Assembly (NCBI GenBank): GCA_017848435.1
Contig: JAFEHU010000081.1
Coordinates: forward strand, 1-64,000
Direction of reading: 5' to 3'
Source: Burkholderiaceae bacterium
GTDB lineage: Bacteria; Pseudomonadota; Gammaproteobacteria; Burkholderiales; Burkholderiaceae_C
Length of the DNA stretch: 64,000 bases
In this document: positions 31,875 through 40,203 of the stretch, in pieces
How the letters are laid out: each line of letters starts with the position of its first letter
Numbering within the stretch: position 1 is the first letter of the stretch
Made by a program: the position numbers and the translations under genes
The notes under the pieces: model-generated
What the model was told of the DNA's origin: nothing
Seen by the model: the letters and a program-made list of their open reading frames with translations, nothing else
The model's database searches: none

Positions 31875-32489
31875 TTATGCCTTTGCCGCTTTTTTGAGCA
31901 AATGAAAGTGCACCATGCCTGCTTTGCCAGCGCGGTGAATCTGCAGGCTGTGGGCCTGCAGCGCGTCGTCGGTCCAGGCGTGGTCGCTCTCCAGGTAGAC
32001 CAGGCCGTCTTCCCGCAACAAGGGCGTGGCGGCCTGCAGCGCGGGGGCTTCCAGACCCGCGCCAAACGGCGGGTCGAGCAGCACCAGGTCGATGCTACCG
32101 GGGGGGAGCCGCCGCATCAACGCCACACCGTCACCGCGCAGCACCGTCACGCCGGTGGCCTCAAGGCGCGTCTGCAGCTGCTGCAGACGCGCCACCTGTT
32201 CGCCAGACTGCTCCACCATCTGCACCGTGGCCGCACCGCGTGACGCGGCCTCCAGCCCCAAGGCGCCGGTGCCGGCAAAGGCGTCCACGCAGTGCCAGCC
32301 GCCCAGGTCTTGCCCCAGCCAGTTGAACAGGGTTTCGCGCACCCGGTCGGGCGTGGGGCGCAGGCCGGGCAAGCTGGCCACGGGCAGCTTGGTGCGTTTC
32401 CACAGGCCGCCGATGATGCGGACTTCGCCGGGCGGGGAGGCGCGGTGCACGGGTGGCTTGGCGGCTTTTTTGGCGGGCGTCGGTTTCAT
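31875..32489 (-). CDS. rsmD: 16S rRNA (guanine(966)-N2)-methyltransferase
   Basis: RsmD (204 residues) methylates G966 of 16S rRNA. The AdoMet motif DAFAGTGALGLEA and catalytic DPPF are present, preceded by a typical RIIGGLWKRTKL start region. An N-terminal Lys/Pro-rich extension of about 20 residues is unusual but common in this family of bacteria. Its start overlaps the M16-family gene stop by 4 bp. Confidence 0.96.
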   Translation of the reverse strand: MKPTPAKKAAKPPVHRASPPGEVRIIGGLWKRTKLPVASLPGLRPTPDRVRETLFNWLGQDLGGWHCVDAFAGTGALGLEAASRGAATVQMVEQSGEQVARLQQLQTRLEATGVTVLRGDGVALMRRLPPGSIDLVLLDPPFGAGLEAPALQAATPLLREDGLVYLESDHAWTDDALQAHSLQIHRAGKAGMVHFHLLKKAAKA

Positions 32490-33844
32490 GGGTTGGCCCC
32501 GCCGACCACCACGGTGACCATCTTCCCGGGCTGCAGCTTGCGTGCAAACGCGGCGCGGATGTCGGCCACCGTCACCCGGGCCACCTGCTCGGTCCAGGTG
32601 TCGAGGTAGTCCAGCGGCAGGCGGTACTGGGCGATGTTGGCCAGGTTGTCGAGCAGCTTTTTGTTGCTGTCGATGCGCAGCGCAAAACCGCCCACCAGGT
32701 TGTCTTTGGCGGCTTGTAGCTCGGCCTCGGTTGGGCCGTCGGCCACAAAGCGGGCCAGCACCTCGCGCGCCACCAACACCGCCTGGTTGGCCTGGTCGGG
32801 CCGGGTCTGCAGGCCGACCACAAACGCGCCGGCGTGCAGGCCGGGACTGAAGTAGCTGGAGACGCCGTAGGTCAGGCCACGCTTTTCACGCACTTCCTGC
32901 GTCAGCCGTGAGACGAAGCCCCCGCCGCCGAGGATGTAGTTGCCCACGAACAGCGGAAAGTTGTCGGGGTCGTCGCGCTTGTAGCCGGGCTGGCCGATGT
33001 AAACGTGGGCCTGGGCCGAGTCGAACGGCAGCTGTTGGTTCACCGGCGCGGTGAGGGGCACCACCTCGGCCACGGCGGGCAGCGGCTCGCACGCGGTGGC
33101 GGGCAGGCGCGACAGCAGTGCGTTCACCAGCGTTTCGGCCTGCTGCCGGTTCAGCGCGCCCACCAGGCTGACCCGCGCGCGGCAGGCCACCACGTGGCGG
33201 GCGTGGAAGGCCGCCATGTCGGCCACGGTGATGCGGGCCAGTGTTTCGGCGGTGGTTTCTGCGCCATAGGGGTGGCTGCCGTAGACGGCGTTGTTGAAGG
33301 TGCGGGCCGCCAGCGTGCCGGGCCGGGTGTTGGCCTCGCGGATGGACGCGGTGCGGGTGGCGCGTTCGCGCTGCCACACCGCGTCGGGCAGGGCCGGTTC
33401 GGCCAGCTGGCGGGCGGCCAGCGCGGCGGCGCGGGCCAGCAGGTCGGGGTAGCTCAGGGAACGCAGCGCAAAGCCCATGCGGTCGCCGCTGGCGCTGGCG
33501 CCAAAGCTGGCACCGAGGTCGGCCCAGGCCTCGCTCAGCGCGTTTTCGTCCAGCGCGGGCAGGTTGCCGCTGGCGCGCACGCCTTTGGCGCTGAGGCTGG
33601 CGGTGGCGCTGGCCAGACCGGCCTGCCCGACCGGGTCGCGGCGGCTGCCGGCGTCAAAGTCGATCTGCACGTCCACCATGGGAATGCCCGGGCTTTCGGC
33701 CAGAAAGACCTCGGCGCCGTTCGCCAGACGCCAGTTTTGCACCGGAATGGCCGCCCACAGGCTCTGGGACACAAAAATCAAGCCAAACAGGCACCAAGCC
33801 TTAGTGAAACCTAGCGGTTCAGCTACTCTTTTTATAGTCATCAT
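32486..33844 (-). CDS. M16-family peptidase-like protein without the zinc motif
   Basis: This is a 452-residue exported M16-like protein. The HxxEH motif is absent at the expected place (GLASATASLSAKG), so it is probably the non-catalytic partner of the adjacent M16 peptidase, as in mitochondrial MPP-like and PqqL-like pairs. The C-terminal M16 domain with GGGGFVSRLTQEVREKRGLTYG (cut: GGFVSRLTQEVREKRG) is intact. The first 24 or so residues, including the signal peptide core, are encoded by a copy of the dispersed repeat at 33779-33840. An MM start gives two adjacent ATGs. Confidence 0.88.
   Translation of the reverse strand: MMTIKRVAEPLGFTKAWCLFGLIFVSQSLWAAIPVQNWRLANGAEVFLAESPGIPMVDVQIDFDAGSRRDPVGQAGLASATASLSAKGVRASGNLPALDENALSEAWADLGASFGASASGDRMGFALRSLSYPDLLARAAALAARQLAEPALPDAVWQRERATRTASIREANTRPGTLAARTFNNAVYGSHPYGAETTAETLARITVADMAAFHARHVVACRARVSLVGALNRQQAETLVNALLSRLPATACEPLPAVAEVVPLTAPVNQQLPFDSAQAHVYIGQPGYKRDDPDNFPLFVGNYILGGGGFVSRLTQEVREKRGLTYGVSSYFSPGLHAGAFVVGLQTRPDQANQAVLVAREVLARFVADGPTEAELQAAKDNLVGGFALRIDSNKKLLDNLANIAQYRLPLDYLDTWTEQVARVTVADIRAAFARKLQPGKMVTVVVGGANP
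33779..33840 (-). repeat. dispersed repeat, copy forming the N-terminus of an M16 protein
   Basis: On the minus strand it reads GACTAT ... AGTAGCT, then CGCTAGGTTTCACTAAGGCT and GCCTGTTTGGCTTGA. It aligns over most of its length with the intergenic copy at 43158-43222. Confidence 0.8.
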
Positions 33845-33856
33845 GGGGTATTCAAA

Positions 33857-35284
33857 TCAGTGCCGACTGCCGGCAGGCGGCGTGCGGGCCGGGCGGTTGG
33901 GCTGCACCGGCTGGGGCAACAGGGTGGCGACGGTGAGCTGGTCGTCGCCAAAGTAGCGGGCGGCGACCGACTGCACCTGGGCGGCGGTGACGGCGCGCAA
34001 GCGGGCGATGGTGCGTTCGCCCGCGTCCAGCGGCTGGCCTTGCGCCCAGTAGCTGCCCAGCTCACGCGCCTGATTGAACACCGAGTCGAGCTTGTAGACC
34101 TCGCTCGCCACCCACTGGGTCTTGACGCGGGCCAGCTCGGATTCGCTGACGCCGTCTTGCGCCACACGGGCCACCTGCGCCCGCAAGGCGGCCTCCACCT
34201 CGGCGGCGCTGCGGCCCTGGGCCGGGGTGCCGTAGAGCACAAAGAGTTGCGGGCCGCGCCCCATCAGGCCGTTGTAGGCGCCGGCGCTGTCGGCCACGCG
34301 CTGCTCGCCCTGGGTCAAGGCGCGGTCCAGCCGGGCACCGCTGTAGCCGTCCAGCACGGCGGACAACACGGTGAGCGCCAGCGCGTCGTTGCTGGCCGCG
34401 TCTTGGGCGGATGGGGCGTCCAGCTGCGCCAGCGACGGCACCTTGAACGCCAGCGACACATAGGCCTGTTCGGCCGGCGCCTTGAAGTCGAGGCGGCGCA
34501 TGCCCGCCTGCAGCGGTTCCAGCCGGGGTTTGCGCTCGGGCACCGGCCGCGCGGCGATGGCGCCATAGTGCTTTTCCGCCAGCGCGTGCACCGCCTCCAC
34601 GTCCACGTCGCCGGCCACCACCACCGCCGCGTTGGCGGGGGTGTACCAGCGGCGGTAGAAGGCGCGCACGTCGTCGGGCGTCATCGCGTCGAGGTCGCTC
34701 ATCCAGCCGACGATGGGACGGCGGTAAGGCGACGCCACAAACGTCACCGCGTTCATCGCCTCGGACATCAGCGCGCGGGGCGCGTCGTCGGTGCGCAGGC
34801 GGCGCTCTTCCTTGACCACCTCGATCTCGCGCCTGAACTCGTCGTCGGCCCACTGGTTGTTGGCAAAACGGTCGGCCTCCAGCCGCATCACGTCGTCGAG
34901 CCGGCCGGACGGGATCTGCTGGTAGTAGCCGGTGTAGTCGCGCGCGGTGAAGGCATTTTCACGCCCGCCCAACGCCGCCACCCGGCGCGAGAACTCGCCG
35001 GGCGCCAACGTGGGCGTGCCCTTGAACAGCATGTGTTCCAGCACATGGGCCACGCCGGAGGTGCCGTCCACCTCGTCCATCGACCCCACGCGCAGCCAGA
35101 CCATGTGCACCGCCGTGGGCGCCCGACGGTCGGGTTTGACGATCAGCGTCATGCCGTTGGCCAGGGTGAATTGCCGGGTCACGCTGGCGCTGGCCTCGGG
35201 CACGGGTGCCTGCGCTTGCAGCCCCAACGGGGCGGTGGCGAACAGGCAGGCGGCCAGCCACCACGTGGGGGAAAGGTGTTTCAT
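33857..35284 (-). CDS. M16 zinc metallopeptidase
   Basis: The 475-residue exported peptidase has a signal peptide (to about QAQA, residue 26) and the inverted zinc motif H80-x-x-E83-H84 in GVAHVLEHMLFKG, with the distal Glu region EVVKEERRLRTDD. It degrades peptides in the periplasm, likely as a heterodimer with the inactive partner encoded 12 bp downstream. It is divergent from ftsY, an arrangement (M16 pair, rsmD, coaD opposite ftsY) found widely in betaproteobacteria. Confidence 0.95.
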   Translation of the reverse strand: MKHLSPTWWLAACLFATAPLGLQAQAPVPEASASVTRQFTLANGMTLIVKPDRRAPTAVHMVWLRVGSMDEVDGTSGVAHVLEHMLFKGTPTLAPGEFSRRVAALGGRENAFTARDYTGYYQQIPSGRLDDVMRLEADRFANNQWADDEFRREIEVVKEERRLRTDDAPRALMSEAMNAVTFVASPYRRPIVGWMSDLDAMTPDDVRAFYRRWYTPANAAVVVAGDVDVEAVHALAEKHYGAIAARPVPERKPRLEPLQAGMRRLDFKAPAEQAYVSLAFKVPSLAQLDAPSAQDAASNDALALTVLSAVLDGYSGARLDRALTQGEQRVADSAGAYNGLMGRGPQLFVLYGTPAQGRSAAEVEAALRAQVARVAQDGVSESELARVKTQWVASEVYKLDSVFNQARELGSYWAQGQPLDAGERTIARLRAVTAAQVQSVAARYFGDDQLTVATLLPQPVQPNRPARTPPAGSRH

Positions 35285-35313
35285 AGAATGGTGTGATTCT
35301 AAAAAGCTCTTTG

Positions 35314-36372
35314 ATGTTCAGTTTCTTCAAGAAAAAACCACCGGCCGAGCCGGCACCACCCACTGCGACGCCGGTCCCCCCCAGCGTGCCGGCGCCGTTG
35401 CCTGCGGCGGCCGTCGCCGAGGTGGCGGCTCCGCTGGCCGCCCGCAGCACCTGGCTCGACAAACTCAAGGCCGGCCTGCGCAAGACCGGCAGCAGCATTG
35501 CCACGGTGTTCACCGGCACGCAGATCGACGACGCGCTGTACGAAGAGCTGGAAGCCGCGCTGCTGATGGCCGACGCCGGCACCGCCGCCACCGCCCACCT
35601 GCTGGCCGACCTGAAACACCGGGTGAAAGACACCAAAACCACCGACCCGGCGGCGGTGAAAGGCCTGCTGGCCGACTCGCTGACCGCCCTGCTCGGCCCG
35701 CTGCAGCGCCCGCTGGTGATTGGCGCGCACAAGCCCACCGTCATCATGGTCGCCGGGGTCAATGGCGCCGGCAAAACCACCTCGATTGGCAAACTCACCC
35801 GGCACCTGGCCGACTCTGGCGCCAGCGTGCTGCTGGCCGCGGCCGACACGTTTCGCGCCGCCGCGCGCGAGCAATTGGGTGTCTGGGCCGACCGCAACAC
35901 GGTGGAGATCATCAGCCAGGACGGTGGCGACCCGGCGGCGGTGAGCTTTGACGCGGTGAGCGCCGGCAAGGCCCGTGGCCGTGACGTGGTGCTGGTCGAC
36001 ACCGCCGGCCGCCTGCCCACCCAGCTGCACCTGATGGAAGAGCTGAAAAAAATCAAGCGTGTGGTGCAAAAGGCCGACGCCACCGCGCCCCACGAGGTGC
36101 TGCTGGTGATTGACGGCAACACCGGCCAGAACGCGCTGGCCCAGGTGAAAGCCTTTGACGAGGCACTGGGCCTGACGGGCCTGGTGGTCACCAAACTCGA
36201 CGGCACGGCCAAAGGCGGTGTGCTGGCGGCGATTGCGCTGTGGGCCGCAGAACGCGGCAAAGCCCTACACGGTGCGCCGACGGTTCCGGTGTACTTTATC
36301 GGTGTGGGTGAAAAACTCGAAGACCTCGAGACCTTCAACGCCCGTGAGTTTGCCCAGGCATTGCTGAGCTGA
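35314..36372 (+). CDS. ftsY: signal recognition particle receptor FtsY
   Basis: FtsY (352 residues) is the SRP-docking GTPase at the inner membrane. A short Pro/Ala-rich N-terminal region follows MFSFFKKK, then the N domain and G domain with GVNGAGKTTSIGKL, DTAGRLPTQ and TKLDGTAKGG. ATG at 35314 is preferred to a GTG seven codons earlier. Confidence 0.97.
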   Translation: MFSFFKKKPPAEPAPPTATPVPPSVPAPLPAAAVAEVAAPLAARSTWLDKLKAGLRKTGSSIATVFTGTQIDDALYEELEAALLMADAGTAATAHLLADLKHRVKDTKTTDPAAVKGLLADSLTALLGPLQRPLVIGAHKPTVIMVAGVNGAGKTTSIGKLTRHLADSGASVLLAAADTFRAAAREQLGVWADRNTVEIISQDGGDPAAVSFDAVSAGKARGRDVVLVDTAGRLPTQLHLMEELKKIKRVVQKADATAPHEVLLVIDGNTGQNALAQVKAFDEALGLTGLVVTKLDGTAKGGVLAAIALWAAERGKALHGAPTVPVYFIGVGEKLEDLETFNAREFAQALLS

Positions 36373-36465
36373 GCCCGCCCGTGTTGTAAGCCTTGGCCCC
36401 GGCGGCAGACGAACAGGCGGCGGCACCGTCACGCGGTGGCGCAACAACTCTGGTGAAATGCCCTC

Positions 36466-38643
36466 ATGAACCTCCAAAAAACCGTCATCGCCGCGCTGGT
36501 TGTGGGCCTGGTGGCCGCATTCTTCTTTTTTGACCTGGGGCATTACCTCAGCCTGGACTACCTGAAGCAGAGCCAGGCCAGCTTTGAAGCCATCTACGCG
36601 CGCCGGCCGCTGGTGGTGGCGCTGTCGTTTTTTGCCCTCTACGTGGCCGCCACTGCGTTGTCGTTCCCGGGTGCGACGATTCTGACCCTCGCCGGCGGTG
36701 CCATTTTTGGCCTGTGGTGGGGCACGTTGATCGTGTCGTTCGCCGCAACGAGCGGGGCCACGCTGGCATTTTTGATGGCCCGCTTTGTCCTGCGCGACAG
36801 CATCGAGGCGCGCTTTCGCAGCCGCCTGGCCGAGATCAACGACGGCGTGGCCAAAGACGGGGCGTTCTATTTGTTCACGCTGCGGCTGGTGCCACTGGTG
36901 CCCTTCTTCGTCATCAACCTGGTGATGGGCTTGACCAAGATGAAGACGCTGACCTTCTACTGGGTCAGCCAGCTTGGCATGCTGGCCGGCACCATGGTGT
37001 ATGTGAATGCGGGCACACAATTGGCGCAACTGGAGTCGCTGCGCGGCATTTTGAGCCCAGGGCTGATTGGTTCGTTTGTGCTGCTGGGCTTGTTCCCGCT
37101 GGTGGCGCGCAAGGTGGTCGAGGGTTTCGAGCGCCGCAAGGTTTACGCCCGCTGGGCCAGCGAGAAGCCGAAGCGCTTTGACCGCAACCTGATTGTCATT
37201 GGCGCTGGCGCCGGTGGGCTGGTGTCGGCCTACATCGGCGCGGTGGTCAAGGCCAAGGTCACGCTGGTGGAAGCCCACAAAATGGGGGGCGACTGCCTGA
37301 ACTACGGCTGCGTGCCGAGCAAAGCGCTGATCAAAAGCGCCAAGCTGGCCCACCAGATCCGCCACGGCGCGCACTACGGGTTGGCCGACGGCGCGCCGGT
37401 CTTCAACTCGCGTGCGGTGATGCAGCGGGTGCAGGAGGTCGTTGCCGCGATCGCCCCGCACGACAGCGTGGAGCGCTACACCCAGATGGGGGTGGACGTG
37501 GTGCAGGGCTACGCCCGATTGGTCAACCCCTGGACGGTGGAGATCGCCCTCAACCACCCCGCCCCCGGCCAGCCGGCGGTGCAGCGGCTCACCGCGCGCA
37601 GCATCGTCATTGCCGCCGGTGCCGAACCCTTGGTGCCACCGCTGCCCGGTCTGGCCGATGTGGGCTACCTCACCAGCGACACGCTGTGGGACGAACTCGC
37701 CCGGCTGTACGAGCTGCCACAGCGCATGGTGGTGCTGGGCGGCGGGCCGATTGGCTGCGAACTGGCCCAGAGCTTTGCCCGGCTGGGCGCCCAGGTCAGC
37801 CAGGTGGAAATGGCCAACCGCCTCATGCTGCGCGAGGACGACGACGCGTCGGCACTGGTGCAGCAGTCGCTGGCGGCCGACGGCGTGCAGGTGCTGACCG
37901 GCCACAAGGCGCTGCGCTGCGAACGGGTGGGCGAGGCCAAGTTCCTCGTGGTGGCGCACAACGGCGAAGAAAAACGCATCGAGTTCGACGCGCTGATTTG
38001 CGCCGTGGGCCGCAAGGCGCGCCTCACCGGCTATGGGCTGGAAGCGCTTGGCATCCCCACCGACAAGACGGTGGAAACCAACGAGTACCTGCAAACGCTC
38101 TACCCCAACATCTACGCAGCGGGCGACGTGGCCGGCCCCTACCAGTTCACCCACACTGCAGCGCACCAGGCCTGGTACGCCGCGGTCAACGCGCTGTTTG
38201 GCGAGTTCAAGAAATTCAAGGCCGACTACTCGGTGATCCCGTGGGCCACCTTCACCGACCCCGAGGTCGCCCGCGTCGGCCTGAACGAGCAGGAAGCGCG
38301 CGAGAAAAACATCCCCCATGAAGTGACCCGGTACGGCATCGACGACCTCGACCGCGCCATTGCCGACGGCACCGCCCACGGCTTTGTGAAGGTGCTGACC
38401 GTGCCGGGCAAAGACACCATCTTGGGCGTCACCATCGTGGGCGAACACGCGGGCGACCTGCTGGCCGAGTACGTGCTGGCCATGAAACACAAGCTCGGCT
38501 TGAACAAGATCCTGGGCACCATCCACACCTACCCGACGCTGTCGGAAGCCAACAAGTACGCGGCGGGTGAATGGAAGCGTGCCCACGCGCCCGAGAAGCT
38601 GCTGGCCTGGGTCCGCAGGTACCACAACTGGAAACGGGGTTGA
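36466..38643 (+). CDS. TVP38/TMEM64 membrane domain fused to an FAD disulfide oxidoreductase
   Basis: The 725-residue protein has two parts. Residues 1-225 are a multi-helix TVP38/DedA-like (SNARE-associated) membrane domain with FPGATILTLAGGAIFG and LRLVPLVPFFVINLVMG. From about 237 a mercuric-reductase-like flavoprotein begins with GAGAGGLVSA and the redox pair GGDCLNYGC (Cys 277 and 282), then an NAD-binding GGGPIGCELAQ and the C-terminal dimerisation domain. The N-terminal HMA domain of MerA is absent. Substrate unknown; such fusions occur in several proteobacteria. Confidence 0.92.
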   Translation: MNLQKTVIAALVVGLVAAFFFFDLGHYLSLDYLKQSQASFEAIYARRPLVVALSFFALYVAATALSFPGATILTLAGGAIFGLWWGTLIVSFAATSGATLAFLMARFVLRDSIEARFRSRLAEINDGVAKDGAFYLFTLRLVPLVPFFVINLVMGLTKMKTLTFYWVSQLGMLAGTMVYVNAGTQLAQLESLRGILSPGLIGSFVLLGLFPLVARKVVEGFERRKVYARWASEKPKRFDRNLIVIGAGAGGLVSAYIGAVVKAKVTLVEAHKMGGDCLNYGCVPSKALIKSAKLAHQIRHGAHYGLADGAPVFNSRAVMQRVQEVVAAIAPHDSVERYTQMGVDVVQGYARLVNPWTVEIALNHPAPGQPAVQRLTARSIVIAAGAEPLVPPLPGLADVGYLTSDTLWDELARLYELPQRMVVLGGGPIGCELAQSFARLGAQVSQVEMANRLMLREDDDASALVQQSLAADGVQVLTGHKALRCERVGEAKFLVVAHNGEEKRIEFDALICAVGRKARLTGYGLEALGIPTDKTVETNEYLQTLYPNIYAAGDVAGPYQFTHTAAHQAWYAAVNALFGEFKKFKADYSVIPWATFTDPEVARVGLNEQEAREKNIPHEVTRYGIDDLDRAIADGTAHGFVKVLTVPGKDTILGVTIVGEHAGDLLAEYVLAMKHKLGLNKILGTIHTYPTLSEANKYAAGEWKRAHAPEKLLAWVRRYHNWKRG

Positions 38644-38645
38644 CC

Positions 38646-39470
38646 ATGGCATCGCGCCGGGATGCTCTTGTTTTTATAGCATCTTCGCTAGCTTTCACCA
38701 AGGCGCCCCCGGCATTTGGTCAACATTCCGTGGCCTACGACCATGGCAGTGCGCGCTGGGACGCCCTGCTGAAGAAACACGTCAAATGGCTGCCCGACAA
38801 CCAACAAAGCCGCGTCGCCTACGCCGGCTTCCAGGCCGACCGCGCCGAGCTGAGAGCCGTGCTCGACGGCCTGAGCGCGGTCAGCAGAGCCACGTTCGAC
38901 GGCTGGGCGCGCGAACAGCAAATGGCCTTTCTGATCAACGCCTACAACGCCTTCACCATCGAACTGGTGCTGACCGGCTACCCTGGCATCGAGTCCATCA
39001 AGGACCTCGGTTCTTTGGTGCAGTCGGCCTGGAAAAAGAAGTTCTTCACGCTGCTGGGCGAGCGCCAGCACCTCGACTGGATCGAGCACACGCAATTGCG
39101 CCCGCGCTACGCCGACCCGCGCATCCATGCGGCCATTGTGTGCGCCAGCATCGGCTGCCCGGCGCTGCGGCCCGAGGCCTTCACCGCCACCCAGCTGAAC
39201 GCGCAACTCGAAGACGGCATGCGGCGCTTCCTCAGTGACCGCACCCGCAACCGCTACCAGAACGGCCGGCTCGAAGTCAGCCAGATCTTCAAGTGGTTCC
39301 GTGAAGACTTCGAGCAAGGCCACCAAGGCTTTGCCACGGTGCAAGACGTGTTTGCCCGCTACGCCGCGCAGTTGACCGACCAGCCCGGCGGCCAGGCCGC
39401 GCTGCGCGCCAAAACCGTGCCCATCGGCTACCTGGACTACGACTGGTCGCTCAACGATGCCGGCCGCTAA
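38646..39470 (+). CDS. exported DUF547 protein
   Basis: The 274-residue protein has a Tat/Sec-like N-terminus (MASRRDALVFIASSLAF) and a DUF547 domain: FLINAYNAFTIELVL, HAAIVCASIGCPAL and the late FKWFREDF region. The conserved Cys-x5-6-Cys-like pair and Asn-Ala-Tyr-Asn block suggest a papain-like or thiol-active fold, but activity is unknown. It starts 2 bp after the oxidoreductase stop and overlaps the DUF3047 gene, so all are one operon. Its signal-peptide codons coincide with a dispersed-repeat copy (38669-38722). Confidence 0.88.
   Translation: MASRRDALVFIASSLAFTKAPPAFGQHSVAYDHGSARWDALLKKHVKWLPDNQQSRVAYAGFQADRAELRAVLDGLSAVSRATFDGWAREQQMAFLINAYNAFTIELVLTGYPGIESIKDLGSLVQSAWKKKFFTLLGERQHLDWIEHTQLRPRYADPRIHAAIVCASIGCPALRPEAFTATQLNAQLEDGMRRFLSDRTRNRYQNGRLEVSQIFKWFREDFEQGHQGFATVQDVFARYAAQLTDQPGGQAALRAKTVPIGYLDYDWSLNDAGR
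38669..38722 (+). repeat. dispersed repeat, copy inside a DUF547 signal peptide
   Basis: TTTTTATAGC, then CGCTAGCTTTCACCAAGGCG and GGCATTTGG match the right half of the repeat consensus (CGCTAG.TTTCACTAAGGC ... GTTTGG). Confidence 0.6.
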
Positions 39471-40203
39471 GCCACCGCCTGCCCGCGTCTTGTTCCTCGC
39501 CCTCCTGCTGCTCACCCTCGCCAGGGCCGAAGCCGCCGAACCCGCGCCGCTGCCACCGTTTTCAGCGCCCGGCAGCACACAATTGCACCCCGGCTGGAAA
39601 GTGTCCGGCTTACCGGCAAAATACGCGGTTGCAACCACCCGGTTTGAACCAACCACCATGGGGTCTGACACCGTTTTGAAAGTCCAGTCCGAGCGCAGTT
39701 ACGGCACGCTGGTGCACGGCTGGCGCGGCCCTGCACCAGCCGCGCTGCAGTGGCGCTGGCGGTTGGACCAACCGGTGCACGGCGCCGACATCGCCACCAA
39801 GGCGGGCGACGACAGTGCGCTCAAGGTCTGCGTGGCGTTCGACCAGCCGCTGGCCGACATGCCCTTCCTTCAGCGGCAGGCGCTGCGGCTGGCCCAGGCC
39901 GCCAGCGACACCCCCCTGCCCCCGGCCACGCTGTGCTACCTCTGGGACACCCGCTACCCGGCTGGCACCCGGATGCGCAACGCCCACTCCGCGCGGGTGC
40001 GTTACCTGGTGGTGCAAGGCGCCGAATCGCCCATGGGCCAATGGCACACCCAGCGGCGCCAGCCCGCCCGGGATTTTTTGCAGGTGTTTGGCGACGAAAG
40101 CCAAACCGTGCCCCCCGTCCTGGCGGTCGCCGTGGGCGCCGACAGCGACAACACCGGTGGCGCCAGCCTGGCCTACCTGGCCGACCTGCACTGGGCCCCA
40201 TGA
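39457..40203 (+). CDS. exported DUF3047 protein
   Basis: A signal peptide (ending EAAEP) leads into a 220-residue DUF3047 domain with LQWRWRLD, KAGDDSALKVCVAFD and LCYLWD motifs, which has a predicted beta-sandwich fold and unknown function. It overlaps the upstream DUF547 gene by 14 bp and the downstream flavoprotein gene by 4 bp, so the three are translationally coupled. Confidence 0.88.
   Translation: MPAAKPPPARVLFLALLLLTLARAEAAEPAPLPPFSAPGSTQLHPGWKVSGLPAKYAVATTRFEPTTMGSDTVLKVQSERSYGTLVHGWRGPAPAALQWRWRLDQPVHGADIATKAGDDSALKVCVAFDQPLADMPFLQRQALRLAQAASDTPLPPATLCYLWDTRYPAGTRMRNAHSARVRYLVVQGAESPMGQWHTQRRQPARDFLQVFGDESQTVPPVLAVAVGADSDNTGGASLAYLADLHWAP

Noticed and set aside
36265..38652. 795-codon minus-strand frame opposite the TVP38-oxidoreductase gene
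   Set aside because: Antisense shadow with His/Gln/Ala-rich composition; the plus strand has FAD, NAD and CxxxxC motifs.
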